A stretch of DNA of 64,000 bases from Haberlea rhodopensis (GCA_907163345.1 CAJQUN010000043.1:2779001-2843000), one strand, 5' to 3'; shown: positions 24,513-35,424, counted from the first letter of the stretch. Numbers and translations: made by a program. Notes: generated by a model from the letters alone, not told the origin.

Positions 24513-26124
24513 GATGCCACAATCTCTCACCGGAGATTTATCCCTCCAAGCATACTAGCCCGATGCTCGACAAGTACAAAAAATGCGGGCATTCGTATAC
24601 AAACACCGGTATACATGCCTAAGTACCAACATCATGTGCATACTCAATGCACTTGGCTCGGGTATCTCCAATCATACCCATAAGCCCCAAATACAACTGT
24701 CAATCCTCAATTATTCTTACCCAGTGGAGAACATTGATTGACGACCCAACGACCAATGGTGCGATTCCAACGTCAACACCACACAAACCGACTCAGTATC
24801 TTTCAAAGATTCCCAATAGGTATATGAATATCGCCTTCCTTACAAGGAAAGTGTCATGAATCCATGACCCTCCAACCTCGAACCACCGTTCGGAAAACCT
24901 GGATATATTTATCCCAAAATATATCCCGGAACCAATAAATACACAACTGGTTCAGAATAGTGCATCAATGCCACGATTACCAAATCGAAATCCGTATACA
25001 CAATGTATACCCATCTAACGATGCTCTGTACTAATACCATAATACTCCACAAACCTCGAGCATCTGCCCAGAGACGTCTCCTCATACGTCTCGCCGAAAT
25101 TGGAAGTCATTACTTAGTCCAACACCAGTAATGCTTACCATGGCTGATTCACAATCAACCCTCGATCAATACCAGCTGTCTCCATGACAGTATGTTCCAG
25201 ATCTCTCCAAGAGATAGTAACAATATAGTAGTGTCACCCCACTAACTATATTCCACAGTTCCGATTGCGTCTCCCATTGCATCCCATATGCAAGGATTCT
25301 CAACCAGCTTTAACAACGACTTGTTGATACTCACGTTGGTATTCCCAACAAAATTGAGATGTCCCAGTACAACTCTCTCAAAACATTTGACGTATAAACG
25401 TCCCCGTGAGGTATTCCCCGCCTCATTTCTCATGCCACATAGTGACTACAAGAGTCCACCAAAAACCCCCATCGTATCATCGTACTATTCACTAAGCACG
25501 GTTCCAAAGCAGTATAATGGCTACAACAAGCACATTATAGCACTGCAACAATACCTGGTTAGCAAATCACTGTCTCTTTAGGTTTATACCAAGCATACCA
25601 ATATATCATACGTTCCACCCGGTATACCATACCGTACCATCCATTAGAGTAGTGGGTCAACACCCAATATTTCTCTAATACCATTGTACAACGGACATCC
25701 CGGTGTCCTTACTCAACCACGATGCAATCATACTCTATTAGGATTGTTCCACACCTTCGTGTGTGGGCGTGACCATTTACACCATGAGTCACATTGATAT
25801 ATGTAGGTAGTTTTCCCCATAACTACTCCTACCACCAATCACTTGGCCATAGTTATCCCAACGAGTATACCCAAAGGCACCACTACTCGTAAAATAATTA
25901 TCTCAAATACGTGCTGCAGTACACTTACCTGTACGACGCATCCAATAATTCATCGAGCAAGCCTGCTCGGCATAATGGTCTCGTCAACTGGTGACTCAGA
26001 CATTACCCCGTGCCCACCACATGCACTCAAACCATACGACTAAATACATACACTTAACTGTATTTTTCATTGCAACGACGACATTCGTCCACATAGAACA
26101 TCTACTATGTCATTGTTATCCTAT
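24513..26124 (-). other. Element C internal domain, central non-coding part
   Basis: About 1.6 kb with balanced composition, unlike the AT-rich LTRs, but with no recognisable retroelement protein in six frames. It may be captured non-coding sequence or pol decayed beyond recognition. Confidence 0.5.
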
Positions 26125-26344
26125 GACGGTACATGTCAACATATGACATCCATGATAACATCGTCAACCTGTGACGGTATATGTCAATACATGACATCCA
26201 AAATCTCCTTGTCAACCTGTGACGGTATATGTCAATACATGACATCCAGAATCTCATCGTCAACCCGTGATGGTATATGTCAATACATGACATCCAAAAT
26301 CTCATCGTCAACCCGTGACGGTATATGTTAATACATGACATCCA
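26125..26344. repeat. 48 bp tandem repeat, five units, each a pair of hairpins
   Basis: GACGGTA (GATGGTA once) recurs exactly every 48 bp at 26125, 26173, 26221, 26269 and 26317. Each unit contains two inverted repeats: CGTCA/TGACG around 5 bases, and ATGTCA/TGACAT around 5 bases. The length is divisible by three, so both strands give apparent repeat peptides with 16-residue periods; these are by-products. Confidence 0.95.
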
Positions 26345-26576
26345 CATAACGCTAACAAAATAGCACTATACCATAACTCATCGCTAATAAGATAGCGACA
26401 TACCTGTATCCATTGCCCAATAGTGGTACAATCTCGTGCTACGTACATAACGGCATAACCCAACGCTTTAAAATCTGCAGCATGACCCCTTGCTATAAAA
26501 TCAGCGGCATAAAACATCGCTATATAAGCAGCGGTAAGAACCCTCGCTGTAGAATCAACGAAATAGATATAGAGTT
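26345..26576. other. Element C leader with scattered CGCT/AGCG words
   Basis: Non-coding. ATCGCTA and AGCGG alternate irregularly, and look like degenerate versions of the adjacent 56 bp repeat. Confidence 0.6.
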
Positions 26577-26856
26577 AGCGGAATAAATCATCGCTATAGA
26601 TATCCGGCGGTATGAACCATCGCCATAGAATCAGCGGAATGTACCATCGCTATATATACCCGGTGGCATAAACCATCGCCAATAGAATAGCGGAATGAAC
26701 CATCGCTATATATACCCGGCGGCATGAACCATCGCCAATAGACTAGCGGAATGAACCATCGCTATATATACCCGACGGCATGAACCATCGTCAATAGACT
26801 AGCGGAATGAACCATCGCTATATATACCCGGCGGATGAACCATCGCCATATAATAG
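26577..26856. repeat. 56 bp tandem repeat, five units, with mini-hairpin words
   Basis: AGCGGAAT recurs at 26577, 26633, 26689, 26745 and 26801, an exact 56 bp period. Each unit carries CATCGCTATATATACC and ATCGCCAATAGAATAGCGG-like segments, so CGCT/AGCG and CGCC/GGCG pairs can form hairpins. Confidence 0.93.
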
Positions 26857-27195
26857 CCAATCCCTAGCCTTGTTACAGCAGTGTATTTTAATGCACCTAG
26901 CTTGTCATGACCGCGACACTAATACCCCTCGCTTCGACATATCAGCGGCATCGAATAACCTCGCTTCAAACGTGACATGCGGCATTTACCATCGCTTCAA
27001 CATTTAGCGGCAAATATTATTTCCTTGCTACGATATGACAGCGGTAGGTATTCTATCATCTCTTCAAATGACAGCAGCAAAGCATTAAAATCATCACTCG
27101 CATATAACAACGACTCATGGGGTATGCATCAAGCATCCATTTATACCTGCAACCACAATGCATAATCCAAAATGTAAACAAAGTACATGTGAATC
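26857..27195. repeat. Leader module, copy 1 (similar to LTR of element A)
   Basis: The segment from AATCCCTAG through the CGCT/AGCG hairpins to the ATGCATAAT-rich end closely resembles 28555-28870 in the LTR of element A and is repeated directly downstream at 27196. Confidence 0.8.
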
Positions 27196-27540
27196 ACCAA
27201 TGATAGTCTTGTTATAACAGTGTATTTTAATGCACATCGCTAGTCATGACCGCGACACTAATACCCCTCGCTTTGACATATTAGCGGCATAGAATAACCT
27301 CGCTTCAAATGCGACAAGCGGCATTTACCATCGCTTCAACATTTAGCGGAAAATATTCCTTCCTCGCTACGATATGACAGCGGTAAGTATTCTATCATCG
27401 CTTCAAATGACAGCGGCAAAGCATTAAAATCATCACTCAAGAATTACAACAACTATACATGCTATGCACCAAACATCCAATACATATATGCAACCACAAT
27501 GCATAATTCAAGATGTATACAAAATACATGTTACTGTTTG
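27196..27540. repeat. Leader module, copy 2 (similar to LTR of element A)
   Basis: Direct duplicate of the preceding module. It shares GTTATAACAGTGTATTTTAA and the following hairpin string with the A LTR. Confidence 0.8.
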
Positions 27541-27842
27541 GTGCCCGTCAACCCTGGCCTTAGCCCTCCATGCCAAAACATACCTACAGGAACGACCCCA
27601 AACCATGAGCATATAATAATCCATATTCACCACAATATGATTATAATGAGTAAATACATAAACCATGAATACAAGGCACTTCCTGTATTCCCATGCATTC
27701 AAAATGCTCTCCTTGGTTGTCCCTGTACCGCAACTCATAACCAAAAGCAATGGATTATATTACGGTTCTACAAATGTCATGACACAATATCATTCTATCA
27801 ACATGTTTCTAGGCCCTCAACAGCCCCAAAGAGCAAACCACT
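27541..27842 (-). other. Element C leader next to its primer-binding site
   Basis: Non-coding. It resembles another stretch of the A LTR (28314-28540), including GAGCATATAATAATCCATAT and CACTTCCTGT. The order of the A-like modules differs from that in the A LTR. Confidence 0.7.
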
Positions 27843-27854
27843 GCTCTGATACCA
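27843..27854 (-). other. Element C primer-binding site (initiator tRNA-Met)
   Basis: The minus strand reads TGGTATCAGAGC, four bases inside the LTR edge. It fixes the orientation of C and shows that its 5' LTR is the right-hand one. Confidence 0.93.
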
Positions 27855-27858
27855 CTAA

Positions 27859-28037
27859 TGTAGGGACCCCCATGCCCTTAACCCGTTATTAGTGTATTAA
27901 TCCATGTATTTAGTGCATACAATCATATAATTAGGGGGAAAGAACCACATATTACCATGGCATAACATACCAATAATAAAATTTCTTACATTAACCCATG
28001 TAATGTCCAATTTGCCCATTCTAGTCCACTTACATAG
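27859..28037 (-). repeat. Element C 5' LTR, piece 1
   Basis: Matches 12085-12260. It ends at the CATAG target where element A inserted. Confidence 0.92.
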
Positions 28038-28589
28038 TGTAAGGACCCTAGTTCCTTAAGTGCGGATTAAAGGCATAAGTATAGCTAACAAGCATAATCA
28101 GAGTATAAAAGTTCGTGTTGAGGCCTTGAGCCTTAAGAATAACATGCCAAGTTGAAGGACTTCAAAATGTATTAATTACATTCCCAAGTTTATTAATGTT
28201 AATCAATATAGCTTTACACTACTCCTAGAGTAGACACTATACAAAATAATCATGTCCTCGCTTATCAATAGCGCTCTTCACAAGCTCACCACCTCAACCC
28301 GTCATTAGCCCCCTTTTTTGCCAAAATGTACCTACAAGGACAACCCCCAAAATATGAGCATATAATAATCCATATTCAACACAATATGATTATAAGGCGT
28401 AAAATGCTTAAAGCTAAATTATAAAACACTTCCTGTTTTTCCAATGCATTTTAAACGCTACCTTTTGGTTGTCCCTGTACCATAACTCATGAGTATAATC
28501 AATAGATTATTTAATGGTTCCACAAATGTCATGACTCACCATTTCATTATCAACAATCACCAATCCCTAGTTTGTTATAACAGTGTATT

Positions 28590-28780
28590 TTAATGCACCT
28601 CGCTTGTCATGACAGCGGCACTAATACCCCTCGCTTCGACATATTAGCGGCATCGAATAACCTCGCTCAAATGCGACATGCGGCAATACCCTCAACATTT
28701 GGCGGCAAATATTCTTTCCTCGCTACAATATGATAGCGGTAAGTATTCTATCATCGCTTCAAGCGACAGCGGCAAAGCAT
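28590..28780. repeat. CGCT/AGCG mini-hairpin string, element A left LTR
   Basis: CCTCGCTT...AGCGGCA words repeat with a period near 30-35 bp. The same string is at 35425-35610 and in the element C leader. Confidence 0.75.
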
Positions 28781-29133
28781 TAAAATCATCACTCTAGTAT
28801 AACCATGACTCAAGGGATGTGCACCAAACAATCATCATATACATATGCAATCATAATGCATAATTCAACATGTATTTGCATCCACAATGCACAATTCCAT
28901 ATATACTTGCATCCACAATGCATATTCAAATGAGTATATAAGATACATGTACCGTTGGGTGCCGTACGTCTCTCTATGTACCTTTCGAAAGTAGGATTTG
29001 GTTGACTTCACTTCCTTGGCTGTGTCGCCACCTGGGATGGTTCTACACAATCACCCAAACCAATATTACAAGCCAAATAATAGTCCAATACCAAAAATCC
29101 AACATAAAAATCATTTCCCAAAATTTAACTGCT

Positions 29134-29320
29134 GGCGATCGATCGCTGTGTCGAGGCGATCGATCGCGAGCCTTACCGATCGATCGCCTGGACATGGCGA
29201 TCGCTAGACTTCAGTGGCTTGAGGCGATCGATCATGCCATTTACGGCGATCGATCTCTTGCACTCGATTTCGCCATTGTCTCTCAGCGATCGATCGCGCC
29301 ATTTGTAGCGATCGATCGCC
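29134..29320. repeat. GATCGATC palindrome cluster, element A left LTR
   Basis: GCGATCGATCGC and close variants recur about seven times. The counterpart at 35968-36158 has diverged at several of the words. Confidence 0.88.
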
Positions 29321-30052
29321 ACAACCAGAACACGCGATTTCCACCATTTTGACACCATATTTTTTCCCCAACTATAACAACACATATACCATCAAACCAA
29401 CAACATATAACACCATAAACCTTCATCATACACCTCAAAACAATAAAAAAATCTAACACCCAAACAAAACCAATATCAACGCAAAATAAACCCATTTCAA
29501 AACTCAAAATACCATTTCAAATCCAAACCAAACCTTACAAAAACAACAAGGAAGGATCTATACCCTTCTTAGACCTCAAATCTTACCAAGAATCACAAAT
29601 GGAGCTTTTGCAAAGATTTCTCCTTCCTTTTTTTGCAAGAAACGAAAATGGTGTGGGGTTATGGTTTGGAAGAGTGATTGGGGATTGTAAAAAGTGATGG
29701 GAAAAGTGGGGGTATAAAAGTTATAATTAAAACATGTACCCCAATGATTAGCATGATGTATAAAATATCCCAACATGATATTTTAAAAGCATTTCCCAAA
29801 AATGCACCCAAAACCTCAATTAAATACATGCTTTCCAAATAATTATCAATCATCACAATTAAACCATGCTAGCACCAAGATTCCTAACATGCATTACATG
29901 CACCCTGAAATGCATTACCAGGTCACGTCCACCATGTGACTAAGCATTTTGCCATTTTAATTAATTACAACACTAATTAATTAACACCATAAATAATCAC
30001 ATAATCATAATTAATACCCAAATTGCAATTAAATTATTTTGAGGATATCACA

Positions 30053-30071
30053 ATACTCCCCTACTTATAAG
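30053..30071 (-). other. Element A polypurine tract
   Basis: The minus strand reads CTTATAAGTAGGGGAGTAT directly before the 3' LTR. The same tract ends the internal domain of element E. Confidence 0.85.
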
Positions 30072-30122
30072 ATTTCGATCTCGAAATCGCATGCACTTAC
30101 CCAAAACGAAACTAAACGTAAA

Positions 30123-32603
30123 TCACATACCAGAAAATAGTTCCGGGTAGTGTTGCACCATATGCCGCACCGTCTCCCACGTGGCGTGCTCGACACCCCT
30201 GCGATCCCACTGAACTTTAATCATAGGTATCACTTTGTTCTGAAGTCTGCGGTCTCCTCGATCCAGAATTCTAACAGGCCGCTCCACATAAGATACATCG
30301 GATTCTAACTGAACCTCGGAAGGCTGCAACACATGTGACGAATCCGGCTCATACTTCCGTAACATAGACACATGGAACACATCATGTATACCAGACAAAG
30401 AAGGTGGCAAGGCCAGTCGGTAAGCTAAGGTGCCAATGTGCTGCAAGATCTCATACGACCCAACATATCTAGGAGATAATTTCCCGCGCATCCCAAATCG
30501 CACAACACCTCTAAAAGGTGAGATCTTCAAAAAGACCTTATCCCCCAACTGAAATTCTAACGGTCGCCGCCGTTTATTAGTATAAGCTGCCTGTCTGTCC
30601 TGGGCTGCTTTCATTTTCTGCCTTATCACCTTTATCTTCTCTTCCATTTCTCGAACCAATTCTGGTCCTCCGACCGATTTACGGTCCAAGTCGTCCCAAC
30701 ATAAGGGTGATCTACATCGTCTGCCATAAAGTACCTCAAAAGAAGCCATCTGAATGCTTGCCTGGTAGCTATTGTTATATGAGAACTCTACCAAGGCCAC
30801 TGAATCCTGCCATGAAGTATCAAACTCCAATACACAAGCCCTCAACATGTCCTCGAGCGTTTGGATAGTACGCTCGGTCTGGCCATCCGTTTGAGGATGA
30901 TATGCAGTGCTCAACCTTACCTCAGTTCCCAAGGCTGATTGAAGACCCTCCCAAAAATGAGATTTGAATCGCGGATATGTATCCGACACTATAGAAATAA
31001 GGATCCCGTACAATCTTACCACATCTCGAACATATAACCGAGCAATTCTTAAATAGGTGAAGGTCATACTATAAGGAATGAAGTGAGCCACTTTGATCAA
31101 TCTGTCTACAATCACCCAAATGGCATCAATACCCGAAGCAGTCCTCGGCAAGTGGGTCTCAAAGTCCTTGGACATGTGTTCCCACTTCCATTTTGTTATC
31201 TCCAAACTCTTCAACTCACCACCAGGTCTCTGCCTCTCTGCCTTAACCTGCTGGCAGATCAAGCACCGCTTAACGAAAGTGACAACATCACGCTTCATTC
31301 TTTTCCACCAAAACTGATCACATAGATCCTTATACATTTTCTTCCCGCCTGGTTGGACACTAAGCCTGCTACTATGAGCTCGCTCCAAGATCCCTCTACG
31401 CAATTTTGACGTACTTGGAACCACCCAACGGCTACCCAATCTCAAGGATCCGTCCTCAGCCACTCTGAACTTTGATGGTTGTCCAAGATGTATTAGTGAT
31501 GACCACCTTTGAATCTCATCATCTGCCTTCTGAGCCCTTCTGATATTCTCATAAATATCTGGCTCAGCTAATAAGGTCGATACATGTACCGATGATGTAT
31601 CCACATCAAAATCATAGCCCAGATGGCAATAAGAAGTCATCATAGTCGATAAACACATGGCGTCCTCAGCAGTACTCTTCACCTTCCGACTCAAGGCGTC
31701 TGCTGTCAAGTTTGCTTTTCCAGGATGGTACTCTATCTCACAGTCATAGTCCTTGAGTAAATCCATCCATCTCCTCTGCCTCATATTCAACTCCGCCTGA
31801 GTAAACAAGAATTTCAAGCTCTTATGATCTGTATAAATGGTAAACGACGTACCATACAAGTAGTGCCTCCAAATCTTCAGGGCAAAGATAATAGCCTCCA
31901 ACTCCAAGTCATGGACTGGATATCTAGCCTCATACGGTTTCAACTGCCTCGATGCATAAGCTACCACATGCTTATCTTGCATCAATACACATCCAAGACC
32001 TTCAAGCGATGCATCGGTATAAAGAGCAAACCTAGTATTCTCCGTAGGAATCACCAACACAGGCGCCGTCGTCAACCGGTATTTCAACTCTTCGAAGCTC
32101 TCCTCACAAGCCTCAGACCAAAATAATGGTACTCCCTTTTGGGTCAACCGTTTCAATGGCTTAGCGATCTTTGAAAATCCCTCAATGAAGCGTCGATAAT
32201 ATCCTGCCAACCCAAGAAAACTCCGTATCTCGGGTACAGAAGTGGGTGCAGCCCACTCCATCACAGCCTCTATCTTCCTGGGGTCCACCGATATCCCACT
32301 GCTAGATATAACATGTCCCAAGAATACCACACTACTCAACCAGAATTCACACTTGCTGAGCTTGGCAAACAACTGATTATCTCTGAGGATCTGGAGCACC
32401 GTCCTCAAGTGCTTCACGTGCTCTTCCTCACTCCGAGAGTAGATAAGTATGTCGTCAATAAACACTATGACGAACTGGTCAAGGTAAGGTTGGAACATCC
32501 TGTTCATCAGACTCATAAAGACAGCCGAGGTGTTTGTCACACCGAACGGCATAACCAAGAACTCATAGTGCCCATACCGACCGGAATGCTGTCTTCTGAA
32601 CAT
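30123..32603 (-). CDS. Element A pol: RT palm onward, RNase H, integrase, chromodomain-like end
   Basis: 826-residue open frame. The RT active site is FIDD at 48-51. RNase H starts at ALYTDASLEG (about 193-202), with YTDHKS near 257. In the integrase zinc finger the second histidine is Q417 (SVQPGG; element E has SVHPGG), while RCLICQQ keeps both cysteines. The integrase triad is D480, D541 and E577. Residues about 685-755 match the integrase C-terminal domain, and 770-826 (RPVRILDR...WDRRGVEHATWE) look like the chromodomain-like targeting segment of chromoviruses. The first few residues are out of frame: the N-terminal half of RT is in the previous ORF, with a frameshift near 32590. The protein would copy and insert element DNA, but is unlikely to work given the zinc-finger change and frameshift. 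Confidence 0.95.
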   Translation of the reverse strand: MFRRQHSGRYGHYEFLVMPFGVTNTSAVFMSLMNRMFQPYLDQFVIVFIDDILIYSRSEEEHVKHLRTVLQILRDNQLFAKLSKCEFWLSSVVFLGHVISSSGISVDPRKIEAVMEWAAPTSVPEIRSFLGLAGYYRRFIEGFSKIAKPLKRLTQKGVPLFWSEACEESFEELKYRLTTAPVLVIPTENTRFALYTDASLEGLGCVLMQDKHVVAYASRQLKPYEARYPVHDLELEAIIFALKIWRHYLYGTSFTIYTDHKSLKFLFTQAELNMRQRRWMDLLKDYDCEIEYHPGKANLTADALSRKVKSTAEDAMCLSTMMTSYCHLGYDFDVDTSSVHVSTLLAEPDIYENIRRAQKADDEIQRWSSLIHLGQPSKFRVAEDGSLRLGSRWVVPSTSKLRRGILERAHSSRLSVQPGGKKMYKDLCDQFWWKRMKRDVVTFVKRCLICQQVKAERQRPGGELKSLEITKWKWEHMSKDFETHLPRTASGIDAIWVIVDRLIKVAHFIPYSMTFTYLRIARLYVRDVVRLYGILISIVSDTYPRFKSHFWEGLQSALGTEVRLSTAYHPQTDGQTERTIQTLEDMLRACVLEFDTSWQDSVALVEFSYNNSYQASIQMASFEVLYGRRCRSPLCWDDLDRKSVGGPELVREMEEKIKVIRQKMKAAQDRQAAYTNKRRRPLEFQLGDKVFLKISPFRGVVRFGMRGKLSPRYVGSYEILQHIGTLAYRLALPPSLSGIHDVFHVSMLRKYEPDSSHVLQPSEVQLESDVSYVERPVRILDRGDRRLQNKVIPMIKVQWDRRGVEHATWETVRHMVQHYPELFSGM

Positions 32604-33501
32604 CCTCCTCTCTGACCCGAATTTGATGGTATCCTGACCTCAAATCAATCTTGCTATACAGCTTAGTACCTTGCAACTGATCAAACAAATCGTCAATCCT
32701 TGGGAGAGGATACTTGTTCTTCACCGTGGCCTTATTCAGTTGCCGGTAATCGATGCACAGACCCATCGATCCATCATTCTTATTCACAAAAAGGACCGGT
32801 GCGCCCCATGGCGATACGCTAGGGCGTATATATCCTTTGTCAAGGAGTTCCTGTAACTGCTCCTTCAATTCCCTTAACTCCGCCGGTACCACCCTGTAAG
32901 GGGCACGAGAGATAGCGGATGTCCCCGATAATAACTCAATCCCAAACTCAACTTCTCTAGCCGGTGGGAATCCAGGGATCTCCTCCGGGAACATATCAGC
33001 AAACTTTGCTACCACGGGTACATCCTCCACCCTCAATTCTTTATTCTTTCCCGTCGTGTCCACCGCATAGATAAGATAGCCCGTGTGACCACGTTCCAAC
33101 AACTGGGACATTTTGATCGCCGATATCAACAGAATCTTTGCACGAGAACCGTTCCCATAGAAAGTCCACTGTATCCCCATAACGGATCTGAACCGAACCG
33201 TCCTCTGCCGACAGTCCACGACTGCCTGATATCTGTTCAGAATGTCGATGCCCACAATGCAATCGAAGTCTGACATACCCAACACGATCAAATCTGCCTT
33301 CAACTCGTTGCCCTCAAAATAAATGAGGCAATCCGCAAGAAACTGATCAGCAACAACATTTCTTCTGGTGGGTGTCGAGACCATAAGAGGCGTGGGTAAC
33401 AACGTGCACATATGGTGTCTCTCCACAAAGCCAACAGATACAAAAGAGTGAGAGGCACCTGTATCTATCAAAATAAAAGAGGGTGCGTAAATAAATGGCA
33501 C
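32563..33501 (-). CDS. Element A protease and N-terminal RT
   Basis: 312-residue frame. The retropepsin motif DTGASHSFVS is at residues 13-22, so the catalytic aspartate is kept. The body of the protease and linker (SDFDCIVGIDIL..., then PVVAKFADMFPEEIPGFPP) leads into RT (YIRPSVSPWGAPV, LCIDYRQLNKATVKNKYPLP, SKIDLRSGYHQIRV). It ends at a frameshift just after KTAFR, and RT continues in the next ORF. Some RT positions differ from element E (NKNDGSMG instead of KKKDGSMR), which suggests decay. The start shown is only the first ATG; the frame is entered from gag by another frameshift. Confidence 0.93.
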   Translation of the reverse strand: MPFIYAPSFILIDTGASHSFVSVGFVERHHMCTLLPTPLMVSTPTRRNVVADQFLADCLIYFEGNELKADLIVLGMSDFDCIVGIDILNRYQAVVDCRQRTVRFRSVMGIQWTFYGNGSRAKILLISAIKMSQLLERGHTGYLIYAVDTTGKNKELRVEDVPVVAKFADMFPEEIPGFPPAREVEFGIELLSGTSAISRAPYRVVPAELRELKEQLQELLDKGYIRPSVSPWGAPVLFVNKNDGSMGLCIDYRQLNKATVKNKYPLPRIDDLFDQLQGTKLYSKIDLRSGYHQIRVREEDVQKTAFRSVWAL

Positions 33502-33962
33502 GTACCAGCGATCACTTCCTCCAGGGCTGCCTGGGCCTGCTCTCTAGTCAGTGCATGCACTTGCCCATGGGACGGTCCCACTGTCTGACCTCCCGATGGT
33601 CGAGGCATAATCAGCTGCCTCTGATGCACTGTCCTATCATCAAATCTCGGCCTATTCGCCTGGAAATCTGACTGTCCTCCCCAACTGGGGCAATACCGAG
33701 AAATATGGCCCATCTTGCCACAACTGTAACAAGCTGGGCAGTTGCTCGATGAGTGTGGCCCTCCACATTTGTCACATATTGGTTCCCCCATTCTATTCAC
33801 TTGCATGGGTCCTCGGTTGGCCAATACATTGCTCTTCCTACTCTCCTGTTTCCGGTTAAAAGATTTCTTCCCACTGAACCGAGAGAATGTAGAAGCTCCA
33901 CGAGGCTTAAATGACTCCCCTCGTGGCCTCAAGCTATCAGTAACTTGCCTCTGCGGTGGCAT
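33468..33962 (-). pseudogene. Element A gag, C-terminal part with zinc knuckle
   Basis: 164 residues, basic and serine/arginine-rich, followed by a CCHC-like knuckle (CYSCGKMGHISRYC). A second pair (CDKCGGPHSSSNC) precedes it, the double-knuckle arrangement seen in Tekay-like gag. It overlaps the upstream gag frame and ends a few codons past the protease start in another frame, so it is joined to both neighbours only by frameshifts. It would bind genomic RNA. Confidence 0.88.
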
Positions 33963-34648
33963 ATGTGGTGGTACAGCATCAGGATAGGCCCCAACTCCAA
34001 TCTCTGCCAGTTCTGCTCTAGTAAGAGCATCATCGAAAGAAGTGGGGTTGTTGGTGATAACCCGGTCAAACAGTTCCGGCCCAACCCCTTCAAGAAATGC
34101 CTCATATTTGCATGTCCGTTAGTGGCGATATGGGGGACATACCTCAACAGTGAAGAATAGTGCATGGAATAGTCTGATACAGTCATGCTCCCTTGCTTCA
34201 GATTTGTGAACTCGTCCTCTTTCATCTGTCTCGCAGCAGCAGAAAAATACCGGTTCAGAAACCGGGTCCTGAAGAGTGTCCAATCAATCAACATACCCTG
34301 GGCCCTCAATTCCATCACTGTCGTCTTCCACCATATGGAAGACTTCTTTGCTAGTTGGAACTCTGCTAACCTCAACCACGCTGTCCTAGCACAAGGAGCG
34401 GACACAAATATTTGCTCCATTCTCTCTAGCCATTCTTCAGCTTCTTCCCCTGTCTCTGTCCCCTCAAATCTGGGCGGATGGAAGGTCAGAAATTGAGTCA
34501 GACTAAGCTCCCCCGATAATAACAACTGTGCTACCGGTTCCACGCCTACAGCCGGTGGAGGTAAAGGATTTGTCTGAGCAATGCTTGCATTTACGCTTCC
34601 CACATCGCCTACCTCCTCATTGAGGTTCCCCAAGTTTATGGCCGCCAT
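33929..34648 (-). CDS. Element A gag, capsid part (frameshifted end)
   Basis: The start is placed at MAAINLGNLNEE, which element E shares; an in-frame ATG lies 12 bases upstream. The gypsy capsid core is clear: WLERMEQIFVSAPC, KKSSIWWKTTVMELRAQG, FRTRFLNRYFSAAARQMKEDEF. After about residue 190 (HFLKGLG) the sequence leaves the frame conserved in element E, so the last ~50 residues are out of frame. Capsid would assemble the cytoplasmic virus-like particle. A possible splice acceptor (TTACAG) ends two bases before the ATG. Confidence 0.9.
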   Translation of the reverse strand: MAAINLGNLNEEVGDVGSVNASIAQTNPLPPPAVGVEPVAQLLLSGELSLTQFLTFHPPRFEGTETGEEAEEWLERMEQIFVSAPCARTAWLRLAEFQLAKKSSIWWKTTVMELRAQGMLIDWTLFRTRFLNRYFSAAARQMKEDEFTNLKQGSMTVSDYSMHYSSLLRYVPHIATNGHANMRHFLKGLGRNCLTGLSPTTPLLSMMLLLEQNWQRLELGPILMLYHHICHRRGKLLIA

Positions 34649-34649
34649 G

Positions 34650-34791
34650 CTGTAACACAAGGGTTAACAACAATTCCAAAACAATACATATGTTATACCG
34701 TTAGACAACATGAATGATAATAAGCATGTTGGTATAACAATTTTATACACCAATATGCACCACATGCATAAACATGCCCAAATGTAAACAC
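34650..34791 (-). other. Possible leader intron of element A
   Basis: Minus strand: TTAG|GTGTTTAC at the left end and CTTGTGTTACAG at the right end, 142 bp, finishing just before the gag ATG. Element E has GT and AG at matching places 143 bp apart. Splicing is inference. Confidence 0.3.
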
Positions 34792-34844
34792 CTAACCAAC
34801 CATGCTAAGGCTACCCTTCACTCGTTCCCGGGTTCTCTAACCTG

Positions 34845-34856
34845 GCTCTGATACCA
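34845..34856 (-). other. Element A primer-binding site (initiator tRNA-Met)
   Basis: The minus strand reads TGGTATCAGAGCCAGG, four bases inside the 5' LTR. Confidence 0.95.
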
Positions 34857-35424
34857 CTAATGTAAGGACCCCAGTTCCTTATGTGCGGATTAAAGGCATA
34901 AGTAGAGCTAACAAGCATAATCAGAGTATAAAGTTCGTGTTGAGGCCTTGAGCCTTAAGAAATACATGCCAAGTTGAAGGACTTCAAAATGTATTAATTA
35001 CATTCCCAAGTTTATGAATGTTAATCACTATAGCTTTACATTACTCCTAGAGTAGACAATATACAAAATAATCATGTCCTTGCTTATCAAAAGCGCTCTT
35101 CACAAGCTCGCCACCTCAACCCGTCCTTAGCCCCTTTTTTTGCCAAAATGTACCTACAAGGACAACCCCCAAAACATGAGCATATAATAATCCATATTCA
35201 ACACAATATGATTATAAGGCGTAAAATGCTTAAACTGAAATTATAAAACACTTCCTGTTTTTTCAATGCATTTTAAACGCTCCCTTTTGGTTGTCCCTGT
35301 ACCATAACTCATGAGTATAATTAATAGATTATTTAATGGTTCCACAAATGTCATGACATAACACCATTTCATTATCAACAATCACCAATCCCTAGTCTGT
35401 TATAACAATGTATTTTAATGCACC

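Larger units (their letters stand above)
28038..30052 (-). repeat. Element A 3' LTR
   Basis: It contains the CGCT/AGCG mini-hairpin string (28590-28780) and the GATCGATC palindrome cluster (29134-29320). The sister copy is at 34861-36898. Confidence 0.96.

Noticed and set aside
26105..26347. Open frame encoding a 16-residue repeat protein
   Set aside because: The 48 bp repeat length is a multiple of three, so any stop-free unit gives a repeat protein on both strands. It lies in a non-coding leader.
26125..26856. CRISPR-like array
   Set aside because: The 48 and 56 bp arrays are tandem without unique spacers, in a plant retroelement leader, with no cas genes.
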